Positions 6,852 through 13,906 of a stretch of DNA of 32,772 nucleotides are shown one piece after another (position 1 is the stretch's first letter; each line of letters opens with the position of its first letter). The translations under genes were made by a program, and so were the position numbers. The stretch lies in IMG/VR virus record IMGVR_UViG_3300031141_000677, positions 1-32,772 of that record. One strand, written 5' to 3'. The DNA comes from a virus. The notes beneath the pieces are model-generated. The model was given only the letters and a program-made list of their open reading frames with translations, ran no database searches and had not been told where the DNA came from.

Positions 6852-7192
6852 GAGTTGTATGTACCTTTTTTAATTTCGTGCATCTCTTCAGCATAAATCT
6901 TCTTTGCTATGGCCATTCTATCTTTTTCAGTAAAGACATCAGCATCAGTCCTAGCTAGTTCGTATACTTCGACGTACCTTTTTATTGCTTTCTCTACAAC
7001 AGGAAACAATGTTGTTTTTGGGTTAATCTTTTTCTTATTAGCGAAATCAGCAGCCATCTTATCTATCATTGGAAAAAAGTGCTTACGATAAAATATAGGA
7101 TCGTTACGCATGTAGACACATACATCATCTACTATGTCAAAGTTTGGCTCAAATTCGTCTATAGAGACATTGTTAAATTCATTAATTTTCAT
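6848..7192 (-). CDS. Conserved T4-like marine phage protein, unknown function
   Basis: 114 residues from ATG 7192 (MKINEFNNVS). This start follows the previous stop by 1 base and has an AGGAA site; a longer frame from 7249 would overlap the upstream gene. A conserved-looking block, CVYMRNDPIFYRKHFFPMID, followed by a helical region (VEKAIKRYVEVYELA), is one I recall from marine T4-like phages but cannot assign. The first residues (MKINEF, then SIDE) fit the pattern of short N-terminal tags in this cluster. It couples by ATGA to the nucleotidyltransferase. Confidence 0.75.
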   Translation of the reverse strand: MKINEFNNVSIDEFEPNFDIVDDVCVYMRNDPIFYRKHFFPMIDKMAADFANKKKINPKTTLFPVVEKAIKRYVEVYELARTDADVFTEKDRMAIAKKIYAEEMHEIKKGTYNS

Positions 7193-7193
7193 A

Positions 7194-7787
7194 TTACCAT
7201 TTCCTGCATGACCAGTAACGTGCTTTAGTACGTGGTCCTGGATTGTCACAATTATGTCTAGCTCTAAATGAGCGCCTTGCCGCTGGATTATTTTTCTTAA
7301 TCTTCATAGCTTTACCTTTAACACTGCTTCCGCCGTGACCAAAGTTAACTTTCTTGGTGTTTCCTGTCTTAGGATCCTTAACGTATACTTTAAACTTCTT
7401 AACATCGCCTTGCATAGGCTTGCCTAGTTTAACTTTGCGTCCTTGGTATTCTGCTTCGTCCATGATGTCATCTTCATTGTACCACATAGTGCCGTACTCT
7501 GCATAAAACTCATCATCGTCTTCAAACGTTTCTTCATCAATAGCATCTTCATTAGACATTGATACTTCAATATCAAAATCGTCATACCCTTCGGAGAACA
7601 TGTAGGCTGTTAGTCGCTCTGCATATTCGTCTGCTTCAGTTTCTGATAATTCTCTTTGTAATGGAATCTGGTATATAGTTGCGCCTTCAACTGACTCAAA
7701 TACTAATGAGTTAGGAAATATTGACTCGTCTAGCGACTCTGTCAGTCCTTCTTTTTTGTCCATTACTATGTTTACAAAATGTTCCAT
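7194..7787 (-). CDS. Acidic protein with conserved C-terminal RARHNC module
   Basis: 197 residues. An acidic N-terminal half (EDAIDEETFEDDDEFYAEYG) is followed by a basic C-terminal module. That module has EYQGRKVKLGKPMQGDVKKF, a KVYVKDPKTGNTKKVNFG segment, and the ending RRSFRARHNCDNPG ... YWSCRKW. The module recurs, to my knowledge, at the ends of several marine T4-like phage proteins, and its function is unknown. The paired Cys/His (HNC, SCRKW) could bind metal. The ATG at 7787 has an AGGA site. The acidic half plus basic half resembles scaffold- or head-associated proteins, but this is inference. Confidence 0.75.
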   Translation of the reverse strand: MEHFVNIVMDKKEGLTESLDESIFPNSLVFESVEGATIYQIPLQRELSETEADEYAERLTAYMFSEGYDDFDIEVSMSNEDAIDEETFEDDDEFYAEYGTMWYNEDDIMDEAEYQGRKVKLGKPMQGDVKKFKVYVKDPKTGNTKKVNFGHGGSSVKGKAMKIKKNNPAARRSFRARHNCDNPGPRTKARYWSCRKW

Positions 7788-7795
7788 TATAATTC

Positions 7796-8134
7796 CTAAT
7801 GATTTAATTTAATACTTGTGACTGCACCATTGGTATACGTTACTACTGTTCTAACCCAAACATAGTTACCAGTAAAGTTATATATTGATGCACCTGTAGT
7901 ACTCGTTTCCGTAGTACTTATAATATCAAAATAATCGCTGTTAGTAGGTGTAGTAGCTAATGTGCCTTGCATCTTAATAGTTCCTATAAAACTATTTAAA
8001 TCATATTGCACAGTATGAATGCCGTCACTACGTCCGTAGTAACCATCACCTTTAAATGCTGAGCCAGTAATAGTGACAACTGTACTATCTCCTGGGTGTG
8101 TGTTTGTTGTTAATATTGTTTCGCTGTTTGCCAT
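7796..8134 (-). CDS. Small beta-rich, probable virion surface or fibre-associated protein
   Basis: 112 residues from ATG 8134 (MANSETILTT). A longer frame from 8179 would run into the upstream gene. The composition (Thr, Ser, Gly, Asn; alternating hydrophobic pattern) and blocks such as GYYGRSDGIHTVQYDLNSF and YNFTGNYVWVRTVVTYTNG are typical of small beta-sandwich proteins I recall near tail genes in pelagic phages. No signal peptide. A GATAAATA-like sequence lies only 5 nt upstream, too close for a normal leader. Structural assignment is by resemblance only. Confidence 0.65.
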   Translation of the reverse strand: MANSETILTTNTHPGDSTVVTITGSAFKGDGYYGRSDGIHTVQYDLNSFIGTIKMQGTLATTPTNSDYFDIISTTETSTTGASIYNFTGNYVWVRTVVTYTNGAVTSIKLNH

Positions 8135-8138
8135 ACAA

Positions 8139-8810
8139 CTATTTATCAATATCGGACTTGTTAATAAATTTATCGACACGCCTAATTGCGCCTCCGATTA
8201 TGATACTAACAAACTGTAATATTTTCATATCTCTACAGTAAAAGTACATTCCATTAACATAATTGTTAGCTTCAACTAGATTTAAAAATACCCTTCCAGC
8301 TTTAACTTTGTCTGGATTCTTTCTAGCCCATCCTGCAAACGAACTATCTACGTCAGTACCAACAGTAACTTTATATTCAAATTCAATTGGACTGTTGCTA
8401 ATAATAACATTAGGCTCTAGTAAGTGTACAGAACTACTGTCAGCTGGTTTCCAAATTTCTGTAACATGATCAACTGTACTTACTAGATGTTCGATCCAAT
8501 AAAGGTCATTTGAGTATACTACTATAGTCGGACTTTCAATTCTTAGTTTATAACTGCTTTGTTTTTGAGTTGAAAACTCATTGTACAGATGACATGCGTG
8601 GATCAGCGTAGATATACTAATAGTCTTAGTTCGCTGGCCCCATTGATCAGTAATAAATCCGCGGTTATCTAATTGTGTGTAGAAGTCGTCAAGTACGCCG
8701 CGAGCTTTAGAGAGGTGTTTCTCTCTAAAGATCGGCGCTATCAGACAAGTTATCGATACTTTGTAAAGGTAAGTATCGTAAAATAACTTAGTTGTCTCAA
8801 ATTGTTTCAA
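8139..8810 (-). CDS. Conserved T4-like marine phage protein, unknown function (TTG start)
   Basis: 223 residues. The start appears to be TTG at 8810 (MKQFETTKLFYDTYLYKV): an AAGAAG site precedes it, and the opening MKQFETTKLFY is of a kind I recall in marine T4-like phages. It overlaps the end of the clpA-type gene by 14 bases, suggesting coupling. Blocks include IFREKHLSKARGVLDDFY, VYSNDLYWIEHLV and a C-terminal YVNGMYFYCRDMKILQFVSI. It has no membrane segment or recognisable catalytic motif. The product is unknown. Confidence 0.7.
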   Translation of the reverse strand: MKQFETTKLFYDTYLYKVSITCLIAPIFREKHLSKARGVLDDFYTQLDNRGFITDQWGQRTKTISISTLIHACHLYNEFSTQKQSSYKLRIESPTIVVYSNDLYWIEHLVSTVDHVTEIWKPADSSSVHLLEPNVIISNSPIEFEYKVTVGTDVDSSFAGWARKNPDKVKAGRVFLNLVEANNYVNGMYFYCRDMKILQFVSIIIGGAIRRVDKFINKSDIDK

Positions 8811-11037
8811 CTATTTCTTCTTTAACTTCGGACACTAAAACGATCTCGTCGTCTTTAATGCTAATAGATACAGCGCCACCGTTCTTAAGAGCGCCGAATA
8901 ACATTTGTCTTGATAGCGGACGTTTAATGTCTTTATCAATAACACGTTGTAATGGTCTTGCACCCATCTTAGCATCAAAGCCTTTGTCAACTAAGTAGTC
9001 AAGTGCTTCGTCGGTAATTGTAATGCTAATGTTTTTACTATTAACCATTCCTTTAAGTTCAACAAGGAACTTACCAACAATCTTCATCATTACTTCTTTA
9101 GTCAACTTGCCAAACGTAATAACACCGTCAAGTCTATTTCTAAACTCAGGAGCAAAAAACGCTTTTAATGCAGTATCGTCTTGTACGTTTTCTGCACTTT
9201 CATTGAAGCCAATAGTGTTCTTTTCTGCGTCACGAGCACCTAAGTTAGTAGTAAGAATTAGTACACAGTTACGTGCATCTGCTTCTTTACCATTAGATCC
9301 TGTAATCTTACCATTGTCCATAACTTGTAACAAGATTTGTGATACATCTGGATGTGCTTTTTCAATCTCATCAAGCAGAAGCACACAGTTAGGATTTTCT
9401 TGCAATTTAACAATAAGTTGTCCTGCATTATCCTCGTGTCCTACATAACCTGGAGGGCTACCAATTAGTTTAGCAACACTATGGCGCTCTTGATATTCAC
9501 TCATATCAAACCTTACTAAGTTTACACCAAGTTGCGTAGCAAGTTGTTTAGCTGTTTCTGTCTTACCAGTACCAGTTGGGCCCATAAACACAAAGCTACC
9601 AATTGGTTTATCATCAGGCTTAAGACCTGCTTGACTAACAAGGATCTTATCAACAATGCCTTCAATAGCATCGTCTTGTCCGTATACAACTTTCTTAAGA
9701 TTAGCTTCAAGATTCATCAAGTTTTCAGTTTCTTTTTCAGCAACTTGCTCTTCAGGCATTTTAATGATCTTAGCAAGTTCAAACTGTACACTTGCCGCAT
9801 CAATAACTTTTTCACCTTCGTGTTCTTTAAGGTTAAAGCGTGAACATGCTACGTCAATTAAGTCAATTGCTTTATCTGGCAACTTCTTGTCGTTCTGATA
9901 CTTAACACTTAGCTTGATTGCTTCTGCAATAGCTTCGTCGGTAATAGTAGTATCATGAAACTCTTCGTAATACTTCTTAATACCATGTAGGATATCACTA
10001 GTTACTTCTACACTAGGCTCATCAACTGTTACACGCTGGAATCGACGCATTAATGCACGATCCTTCTCAAAGAACTTACGATATTCTTCCCAAGTAGTTG
10101 AAGCAACAACTTTAATGTTACCTTTAGAAAGTACAGGCTTGAGCATGTTAGCAAGGTCATTGCTACCACCGCCACCTGACGCACCGGCACCGCTCATCAT
10201 GTGTGCTTCGTCGATGAATATGATAGTCTTGCCTTTCTTCTTAATACCAGCAAGTACTAATTTAAAGCGTTCTTCAAAGTCTCCACGATACTTACTGCCA
10301 GCAAGCATAGCACCAATGTCTAAGTTATATACACGATATTCTTGTAAAAACTCAGGACATTCTTTGTTAACAATCTTGTACGCAAGTCCTTCTGCAATAG
10401 CAGTTTTACCAACACCTGGATCACCAACAAGCAATACGTTATTTTTCTGTCGACGGCCCAACGATAGTGCAATACTATCAAGCTCTTCAGCTCGGCCAAT
10501 GACGGGATCAATTTTATTGTCTTCAACCTCACTATTAAGATCAGTTGTAAATGCACGTAGCGCACGATCAGCTTGGCTTGCATTTTCGTCTGCAAACTCT
10601 TCATCTGTATCAGCGTTAATAAATTCGTTAAACTTTTCTTTGTCTACGCCGCCTTTTTCAAGCCAGTAGCAACCTACACTTTTCTTTTCACTTAGCACAC
10701 TAAGAATAACGTCAGTTAGTTCAATATTAGCTCTACCGCTGAATAGTGTTTGTGTAAATGCTCTGTTTAATACACGTTCTACCGTTTGTGTTTTCTTAGG
10801 CTTGTATTTTGTAACTTCCATTTTCTGGTCGTCACAGTTATTCTTAAGATGGTGTTCTAGATTTGTTTTTACATAATCTAAGTCTGCACCAAAACCAGTA
10901 AGTGCTGCCGCCAACTCTTGCTCACATAGCATAGCATATAATAGATGTTCAATTGTTACATATTCGTGTTGTAATTTTTTAGCATCCTTCATAGCCTTTT
11001 CAAAAACTACTTGTAATGCTTCGCTTGGTTCTACCAT
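8797..11037 (-). CDS. clpA: ClpA-type AAA+ protein unfoldase
   Basis: 746 residues, near the usual ClpA length. An N-terminal Clp repeat domain (1-140) is followed by two AAA+ modules. D1 has Walker A GDPGVGKT (205-212), Walker B IIFIDEAH (272-279) and pore loop GSKYRG (248-252). D2 has Walker A GPTGTGKT (486-493), Walker B LLLDEIEKAH (553-562) and pore loop GSPPGYVG (526-533). There is no ClpB-type middle coiled coil. IGF at 609-611 sits where ClpA carries its ClpP-docking IGL, so docking to a ClpP is plausible. No clpP is in the window, so it would have to use host ClpP or one elsewhere. Its own promoter is at 11072-11100. It lies next to a DnaJ-like gene. Confidence 0.95.
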   Translation of the reverse strand: MVEPSEALQVVFEKAMKDAKKLQHEYVTIEHLLYAMLCEQELAAALTGFGADLDYVKTNLEHHLKNNCDDQKMEVTKYKPKKTQTVERVLNRAFTQTLFSGRANIELTDVILSVLSEKKSVGCYWLEKGGVDKEKFNEFINADTDEEFADENASQADRALRAFTTDLNSEVEDNKIDPVIGRAEELDSIALSLGRRQKNNVLLVGDPGVGKTAIAEGLAYKIVNKECPEFLQEYRVYNLDIGAMLAGSKYRGDFEERFKLVLAGIKKKGKTIIFIDEAHMMSGAGASGGGGSNDLANMLKPVLSKGNIKVVASTTWEEYRKFFEKDRALMRRFQRVTVDEPSVEVTSDILHGIKKYYEEFHDTTITDEAIAEAIKLSVKYQNDKKLPDKAIDLIDVACSRFNLKEHEGEKVIDAASVQFELAKIIKMPEEQVAEKETENLMNLEANLKKVVYGQDDAIEGIVDKILVSQAGLKPDDKPIGSFVFMGPTGTGKTETAKQLATQLGVNLVRFDMSEYQERHSVAKLIGSPPGYVGHEDNAGQLIVKLQENPNCVLLLDEIEKAHPDVSQILLQVMDNGKITGSNGKEADARNCVLILTTNLGARDAEKNTIGFNESAENVQDDTALKAFFAPEFRNRLDGVITFGKLTKEVMMKIVGKFLVELKGMVNSKNISITITDEALDYLVDKGFDAKMGARPLQRVIDKDIKRPLSRQMLFGALKNGGAVSISIKDDEIVLVSEVKEEIVETI

Positions 11038-11071
11038 TATTTCTTTTACCTTTAAATTTAATGTACTGTTT

Positions 11072-11100
11072 ATTATAACAACAATATGCTAATATGTCAA
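11072..11100 (-). promoter_or_regulatory. Sigma-70-type promoter for the clpA-type gene
   Basis: Minus strand TTGACA (11100-11095), 17-bp spacer, TATAAT (11077-11072): perfect consensus boxes in the gap between the dnaJ-like and clpA-type genes. Predicted start near 11065, leader about 28 nt. Confidence 0.85.
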
Positions 11101-11103
11101 GAC

Positions 11104-11901
11104 TTACTTTAGTAAATTGTCTTTGATCTCTTTTAATTTTATTAAGTCAACTGGGTCGTTAAGTAACGGTGTATATGCGTCAAGTGTTACAAACATGTTG
11201 CCTCGCCTGTTTGTATTTACTTCTGGCAAGCCGTGACCTGTAACATTAAACGTTACTCCGGGCTTTGTACCAGCCGGTATTGTTAACCTAATTTTAGTTC
11301 CTTCTAGTGTCGGTATATCATCCTGACATCCTAATAACAAATCTATTACACTAATCCTGTGACGCATAATTAAATTGTGCCCGTCGCGATCAAACATAGG
11401 ATGTCGCTCTACTTGTATTTGTACAATTAAGTTACCACGAGGTCCGGGTATTATTTCTTCTCCCAGTCCTTGATACCTAACCTGATTTCCGTCTATTGCA
11501 CCAGGGGGAATATTAATGTCGACTGTCTCTTCTCGTCCGTTTCGTAGTCTAAATGTCGCAAGTACTTGTTTACCAGTTACACATTCTTCTAGTGTAATAG
11601 CAACAGCAATAGTTACATCTGGGTTTTGATGATGTTGCCGTTGATTTCTAAACCCAAACTGAGCAAATATGTCGCCAAAGTTGGCATTCATATTTTGAGT
11701 ATTATACTGTGCTTGTGGATTATCGTACTGTTGGCGTTTTTGGGGATCTTTTAAAGTAGAGTATGCTTCGTTAACTTCTTTGAACTTCTCTGCATCACCG
11801 CCCCTGTCAGGATGATGTTTCATACTTGCTTTTTTATATGCATGTTTAAGTTCGTTGTTATCTGCGCCTCTGTTGACGCCTAGTATATTATAGTAATCCA
11901 T
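11104..11901 (-). CDS. DnaJ/CbpA-type co-chaperone
   Basis: 265 residues. An N-terminal J domain (MDYYNILGVNRGAD ... KKASMKHHPDRGGDAEKF) carries the HPD motif at 30-32 that stimulates DnaK ATPase. A short Asn/Gln-rich linker (about 66-95) replaces the Gly/Phe region. The two C-terminal substrate-binding beta domains follow directly (VTIAVAITLEECVTGKQV, LIVQIQVERHPMFDRDGHNL), with no zinc finger, so it is of the CbpA (class B) type. It probably feeds host DnaK. T4-like and other marine phages sometimes carry J proteins. No strong ribosome site is seen before ATG 11901. The clpA-type gene follows under its own promoter. Confidence 0.93.
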   Translation of the reverse strand: MDYYNILGVNRGADNNELKHAYKKASMKHHPDRGGDAEKFKEVNEAYSTLKDPQKRQQYDNPQAQYNTQNMNANFGDIFAQFGFRNQRQHHQNPDVTIAVAITLEECVTGKQVLATFRLRNGREETVDINIPPGAIDGNQVRYQGLGEEIIPGPRGNLIVQIQVERHPMFDRDGHNLIMRHRISVIDLLLGCQDDIPTLEGTKIRLTIPAGTKPGVTFNVTGHGLPEVNTNRRGNMFVTLDAYTPLLNDPVDLIKLKEIKDNLLK

Positions 11902-11918
11902 ACTAGTACTTATCGAGC

Positions 11919-12338
11919 TTATTTACGTCCTTTGCTAGATCCGGTATATAGACCAAACCAAGCGGCTCCAGCACCAACAACAACACTAACTAAACCTGAT
12001 TGTTCCATAGTTGCGTCTACGCCTAAATTCATATACCAATGTACAACTTGGTACAGTAAAACAATATAAACTGATATAAAAATACGTGGAAAAATTCTCC
12101 AACTATCAACAGCTTTTGCCATATGTATAAGTTTAGCATACGGATTAGGACCTAAGTCTTTAATACTTGTATCAACTTCTAAGTCCAATTTAACTCTACG
12201 TGTAGTTGATTCTTTTGATGTTACAATTTCAGCTTCGTAATCATCTTCTTCGTAAGTAATTGTTTCTACAGGCGTCGGTCTAGGTTTAGGAGCTTCTTTA
12301 GCAACTGGTTCTAAATCTTCTAGTTTTTTACGTGGCAT
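11919..12338 (-). CDS. Small membrane protein in lysis region, holin candidate
   Basis: 139 residues. The N-terminal 75 residues are charged and cytoplasmic in character (KKLEDLEPVAKEAPKPRPTP, then Asp/Glu-rich). Two membrane segments follow, at about 95-113 (PRIFISVYIVLLYQVVHWYM) and 120-135 (GLVSVVVGAGAAWFGLYTG), with a short basic tail. This topology, and the position directly before spanins and endolysin, make it a possible holin or regulator of lysis, but no family match is recalled. A TAATG junction links it to the MscS-like gene upstream. Confidence 0.65.
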   Translation of the reverse strand: MPRKKLEDLEPVAKEAPKPRPTPVETITYEEDDYEAEIVTSKESTTRRVKLDLEVDTSIKDLGPNPYAKLIHMAKAVDSWRIFPRIFISVYIVLLYQVVHWYMNLGVDATMEQSGLVSVVVGAGAAWFGLYTGSSKGRK

Positions 12339-12736
12339 TATGTATTATTCCCATTCATATGTTTGTCAATTAGTTGACTGTTTTTATCAATACGTTTACC
12401 ATTAGACATTGGTGTAGTATCAAATATAATCTTCTCTAATTTTAAAGTAGCTATACGCTCATTTGGTACATATCTCCAACAGTAATCACCATCTAGTGAT
12501 CCGCCTTCTTTAGTAATACCAAACACTGTAACAGAGTTTCCTATTTTAACAATTAACGCTCGTTCTCCGTCTAGTATTACTTTGTCACCTTCTTGGAAGT
12601 CTTTACTCAGTCTAAATGCAAGCCCCCGAGCAATACCAGCCGCATAATCTTTAAACATTAGTGTAATAACTAATGCAAGTAATGCCGTACCAAATGGCAT
12701 AATCATTTCAGCAAAATCCATACCAACAGTTTCCAT
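12338..12736 (-). CDS. MscS-like mini-protein (one membrane helix plus beta domain)
   Basis: 132 residues. One membrane segment (about 10-28) leads into KDYAAGIARGLAFRLSKDF, like the pore-lining TM3 of MscS. A small beta domain with the MscS hallmarks follows: FQEGDKVILDGERALIVKIG (47-66) and WRYVPNERIATLKLEK (87-102). Full MscS has two more N-terminal helices and a larger C-terminal alpha/beta vestibule; both are missing. MscS proteins are tension-gated channels. A short TM3-beta form could make a pore in the inner membrane, which is suggestive given the adjacent lysis genes. Domain resemblance is by motif only; the function is inferred. Confidence 0.7.
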   Translation of the reverse strand: METVGMDFAEMIMPFGTALLALVITLMFKDYAAGIARGLAFRLSKDFQEGDKVILDGERALIVKIGNSVTVFGITKEGGSLDGDYCWRYVPNERIATLKLEKIIFDTTPMSNGKRIDKNSQLIDKHMNGNNT

Positions 12737-12737
12737 A

Positions 12738-12986
12738 CTACTTCTCCAACTCGACTATACGTGCTTCAAGTTCTATAATTTTTGCGGATATTTTTGGATG
12801 TACTTTTTTCCATGCCTCGGGATCTTGGTTAAGCCAAGACCAACCGTAACGGTCTCGTAACCAATCACATGTTTGGTCAAACTTAGAATAGCCCCAAAGG
12901 CCAAGTCTAGTGTCTTTAATATAGAATAGTACCGCGGCACCAATTAATGAGCCAGCAATACTAGTGTAAATCCAAAGATAATCCAT
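12738..12986 (-). CDS. Small single-pass membrane protein, first gene of the lysis-region operon
   Basis: 82 residues: an N-terminal membrane helix (about 3-24, LWIYTSIAGSLIGAAVLFYI), a Trp-rich stretch (DQTCDWLRDRYGWSWL), and a C-terminal coiled-coil-like helix (ISAKIIELEARIVELEK). AGGAG precedes ATG 12986 by 8 nt, and a late-type box lies 19 nt upstream. It begins a tight run of three membrane-protein genes. A lysis or membrane role is possible from context; I recognise no family. Confidence 0.7.
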   Translation of the reverse strand: MDYLWIYTSIAGSLIGAAVLFYIKDTRLGLWGYSKFDQTCDWLRDRYGWSWLNQDPEAWKKVHPKISAKIIELEARIVELEK

Positions 12987-13005
12987 ATAGTTCTCCTACT
13001 GTATG

Positions 13006-13013
13006 TATTTATG
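13006..13013 (-). promoter_or_regulatory. T4-type late promoter box (CATAAATA)
   Basis: The minus strand reads GCATAAATACATAC, 19 nt before ATG 12986 with AGGAG in between. It fits late expression of the three membrane-protein genes next to the endolysin. Confidence 0.6.
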
Positions 13014-13024
13014 CATGATCTACG

Positions 13025-13495
13025 TTAATTGAAGGGGTTAAACTTATCCCAATCTGAAACAGGCTTTGTTTTGTTAGCGGCGTCTACTTTTGAATTAATA
13101 TCATTGATTGAATCATTTGCGCTATCAAGTGCTTGTTCCGAAGCGTTGTAATAACCTTCATACGCGGCAATAATAGTTTGCTGTTGTTGTACTAGTGCTC
13201 TAATGTCACTAAAGTTTAAGCCTAAATCTTCATATCCTTGATCAGTTAATCCAAACAGTACTACAGGTCTACCTGTTTTCTTTAACTCAATAACTGCGGC
13301 TTCCCAGTTATCGGGTGTAACAACAATCCACTTAACATCTTTCATGTTAAGCTGATCTACTTTTGGTAATACAAGTACTGGCTTATCTATTGGCTTTGCA
13401 CTTACCTCTAAAACTTGAGGCATTGAAGTACAGCTACTTAGAAGAAGTACTACTAGGCCACAGCCAAGGACATTCGCTATTAAACTGTTTCGCAT
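13025..13495 (-). CDS. Outer-membrane lipoprotein, Rz1-like o-spanin candidate (long form)
   Basis: 156 residues from ATG 13495, which has an AGGAAG site 6 nt upstream; a frame start at 13513 lacks one. The signal peptide RNSLIANVLGCGLVVLLL ends in the lipobox LSSC, so the mature protein would be lipidated. A VLPKVDQLNMKDVKWIVVTPDNW block and a helical C-terminus (about 105-150) follow. It overlaps the Rz-like gene by 62 nt in another frame, the usual Rz/Rz1 layout, and the spanin pair would fuse inner and outer membranes at lysis. Typical Rz1 proteins are much shorter and Pro-rich, so this is an enlarged type. Confidence 0.75.
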   Translation of the reverse strand: MRNSLIANVLGCGLVVLLLSSCTSMPQVLEVSAKPIDKPVLVLPKVDQLNMKDVKWIVVTPDNWEAAVIELKKTGRPVVLFGLTDQGYEDLGLNFSDIRALVQQQQTIIAAYEGYYNASEQALDSANDSINDINSKVDAANKTKPVSDWDKFNPFN

Positions 13496-13898
13496 TCGTC
13501 GCTTCCTTTTCATTGTCAGTTAGTGGTGATCCACTTAATAATTCAAAACAGCGCCCTGCTTTACCAGTTGCGCTGTCTACTATTCTTTCTACTAAGCCCG
13601 GCTTAGCCGAAGCCAACACACCTAAATCATGCTTTTGAAGTTTCTTTGCCAACACTGTGTTTTGTTGTCTAATGTCAGCAAACTGCGCATTAACTTTAAT
13701 AATTGACTCGTTAGCCGCCTTAATATCTTTAAGTAGTGCTTGATTAGTTGCTTCGGCAGTCTGTGCGGCTATCTTAGCAGTTGCTTCATTTTGGATTAAT
13801 ATAGCCATACGTTCTTGTGTATCGTTATAGTACCAATAAACCCCACCGGCCATTATTGACATTATTACAAACGATATTATTGCTATTTTTAATCCCAT
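13434..13898 (-). CDS. Rz-like inner-membrane spanin
   Basis: 154 residues. An N-terminal membrane helix (about 3-24, LKIAIISFVIMSIMAGGVYW) is followed by an Ala/Gln-rich coiled coil (about 30-90), then a cysteine-bearing C-terminal part (KAGRCFELLSGSPLTDNEK, NSECPWLW). This is the architecture of i-spanins, which pair through the periplasm with the o-spanin encoded in the overlapping downstream frame. An AGGA site precedes ATG 13898. It follows the endolysin gene with an 8-nt gap. The spanin pair implies a Gram-negative host. Confidence 0.82.
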   Translation of the reverse strand: MGLKIAIISFVIMSIMAGGVYWYYNDTQERMAILIQNEATAKIAAQTAEATNQALLKDIKAANESIIKVNAQFADIRQQNTVLAKKLQKHDLGVLASAKPGLVERIVDSATGKAGRCFELLSGSPLTDNEKEATNAKQFNSECPWLWPSSTSSK

Positions 13899-13906
13899 CT
13901 TAGTTC

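Noticed and set aside
8140-8147. GATAAATA late-type box before the small beta-rich gene
   Set aside because: It lies only 5 nt from ATG 8134 and inside the end of the upstream gene. A leaderless late message is possible, but I do not count it as a promoter.
9023-10669. Long plus-strand open frames opposite the clpA-type gene
   Set aside because: Antisense shadows; the minus-strand frame has both complete AAA+ modules.
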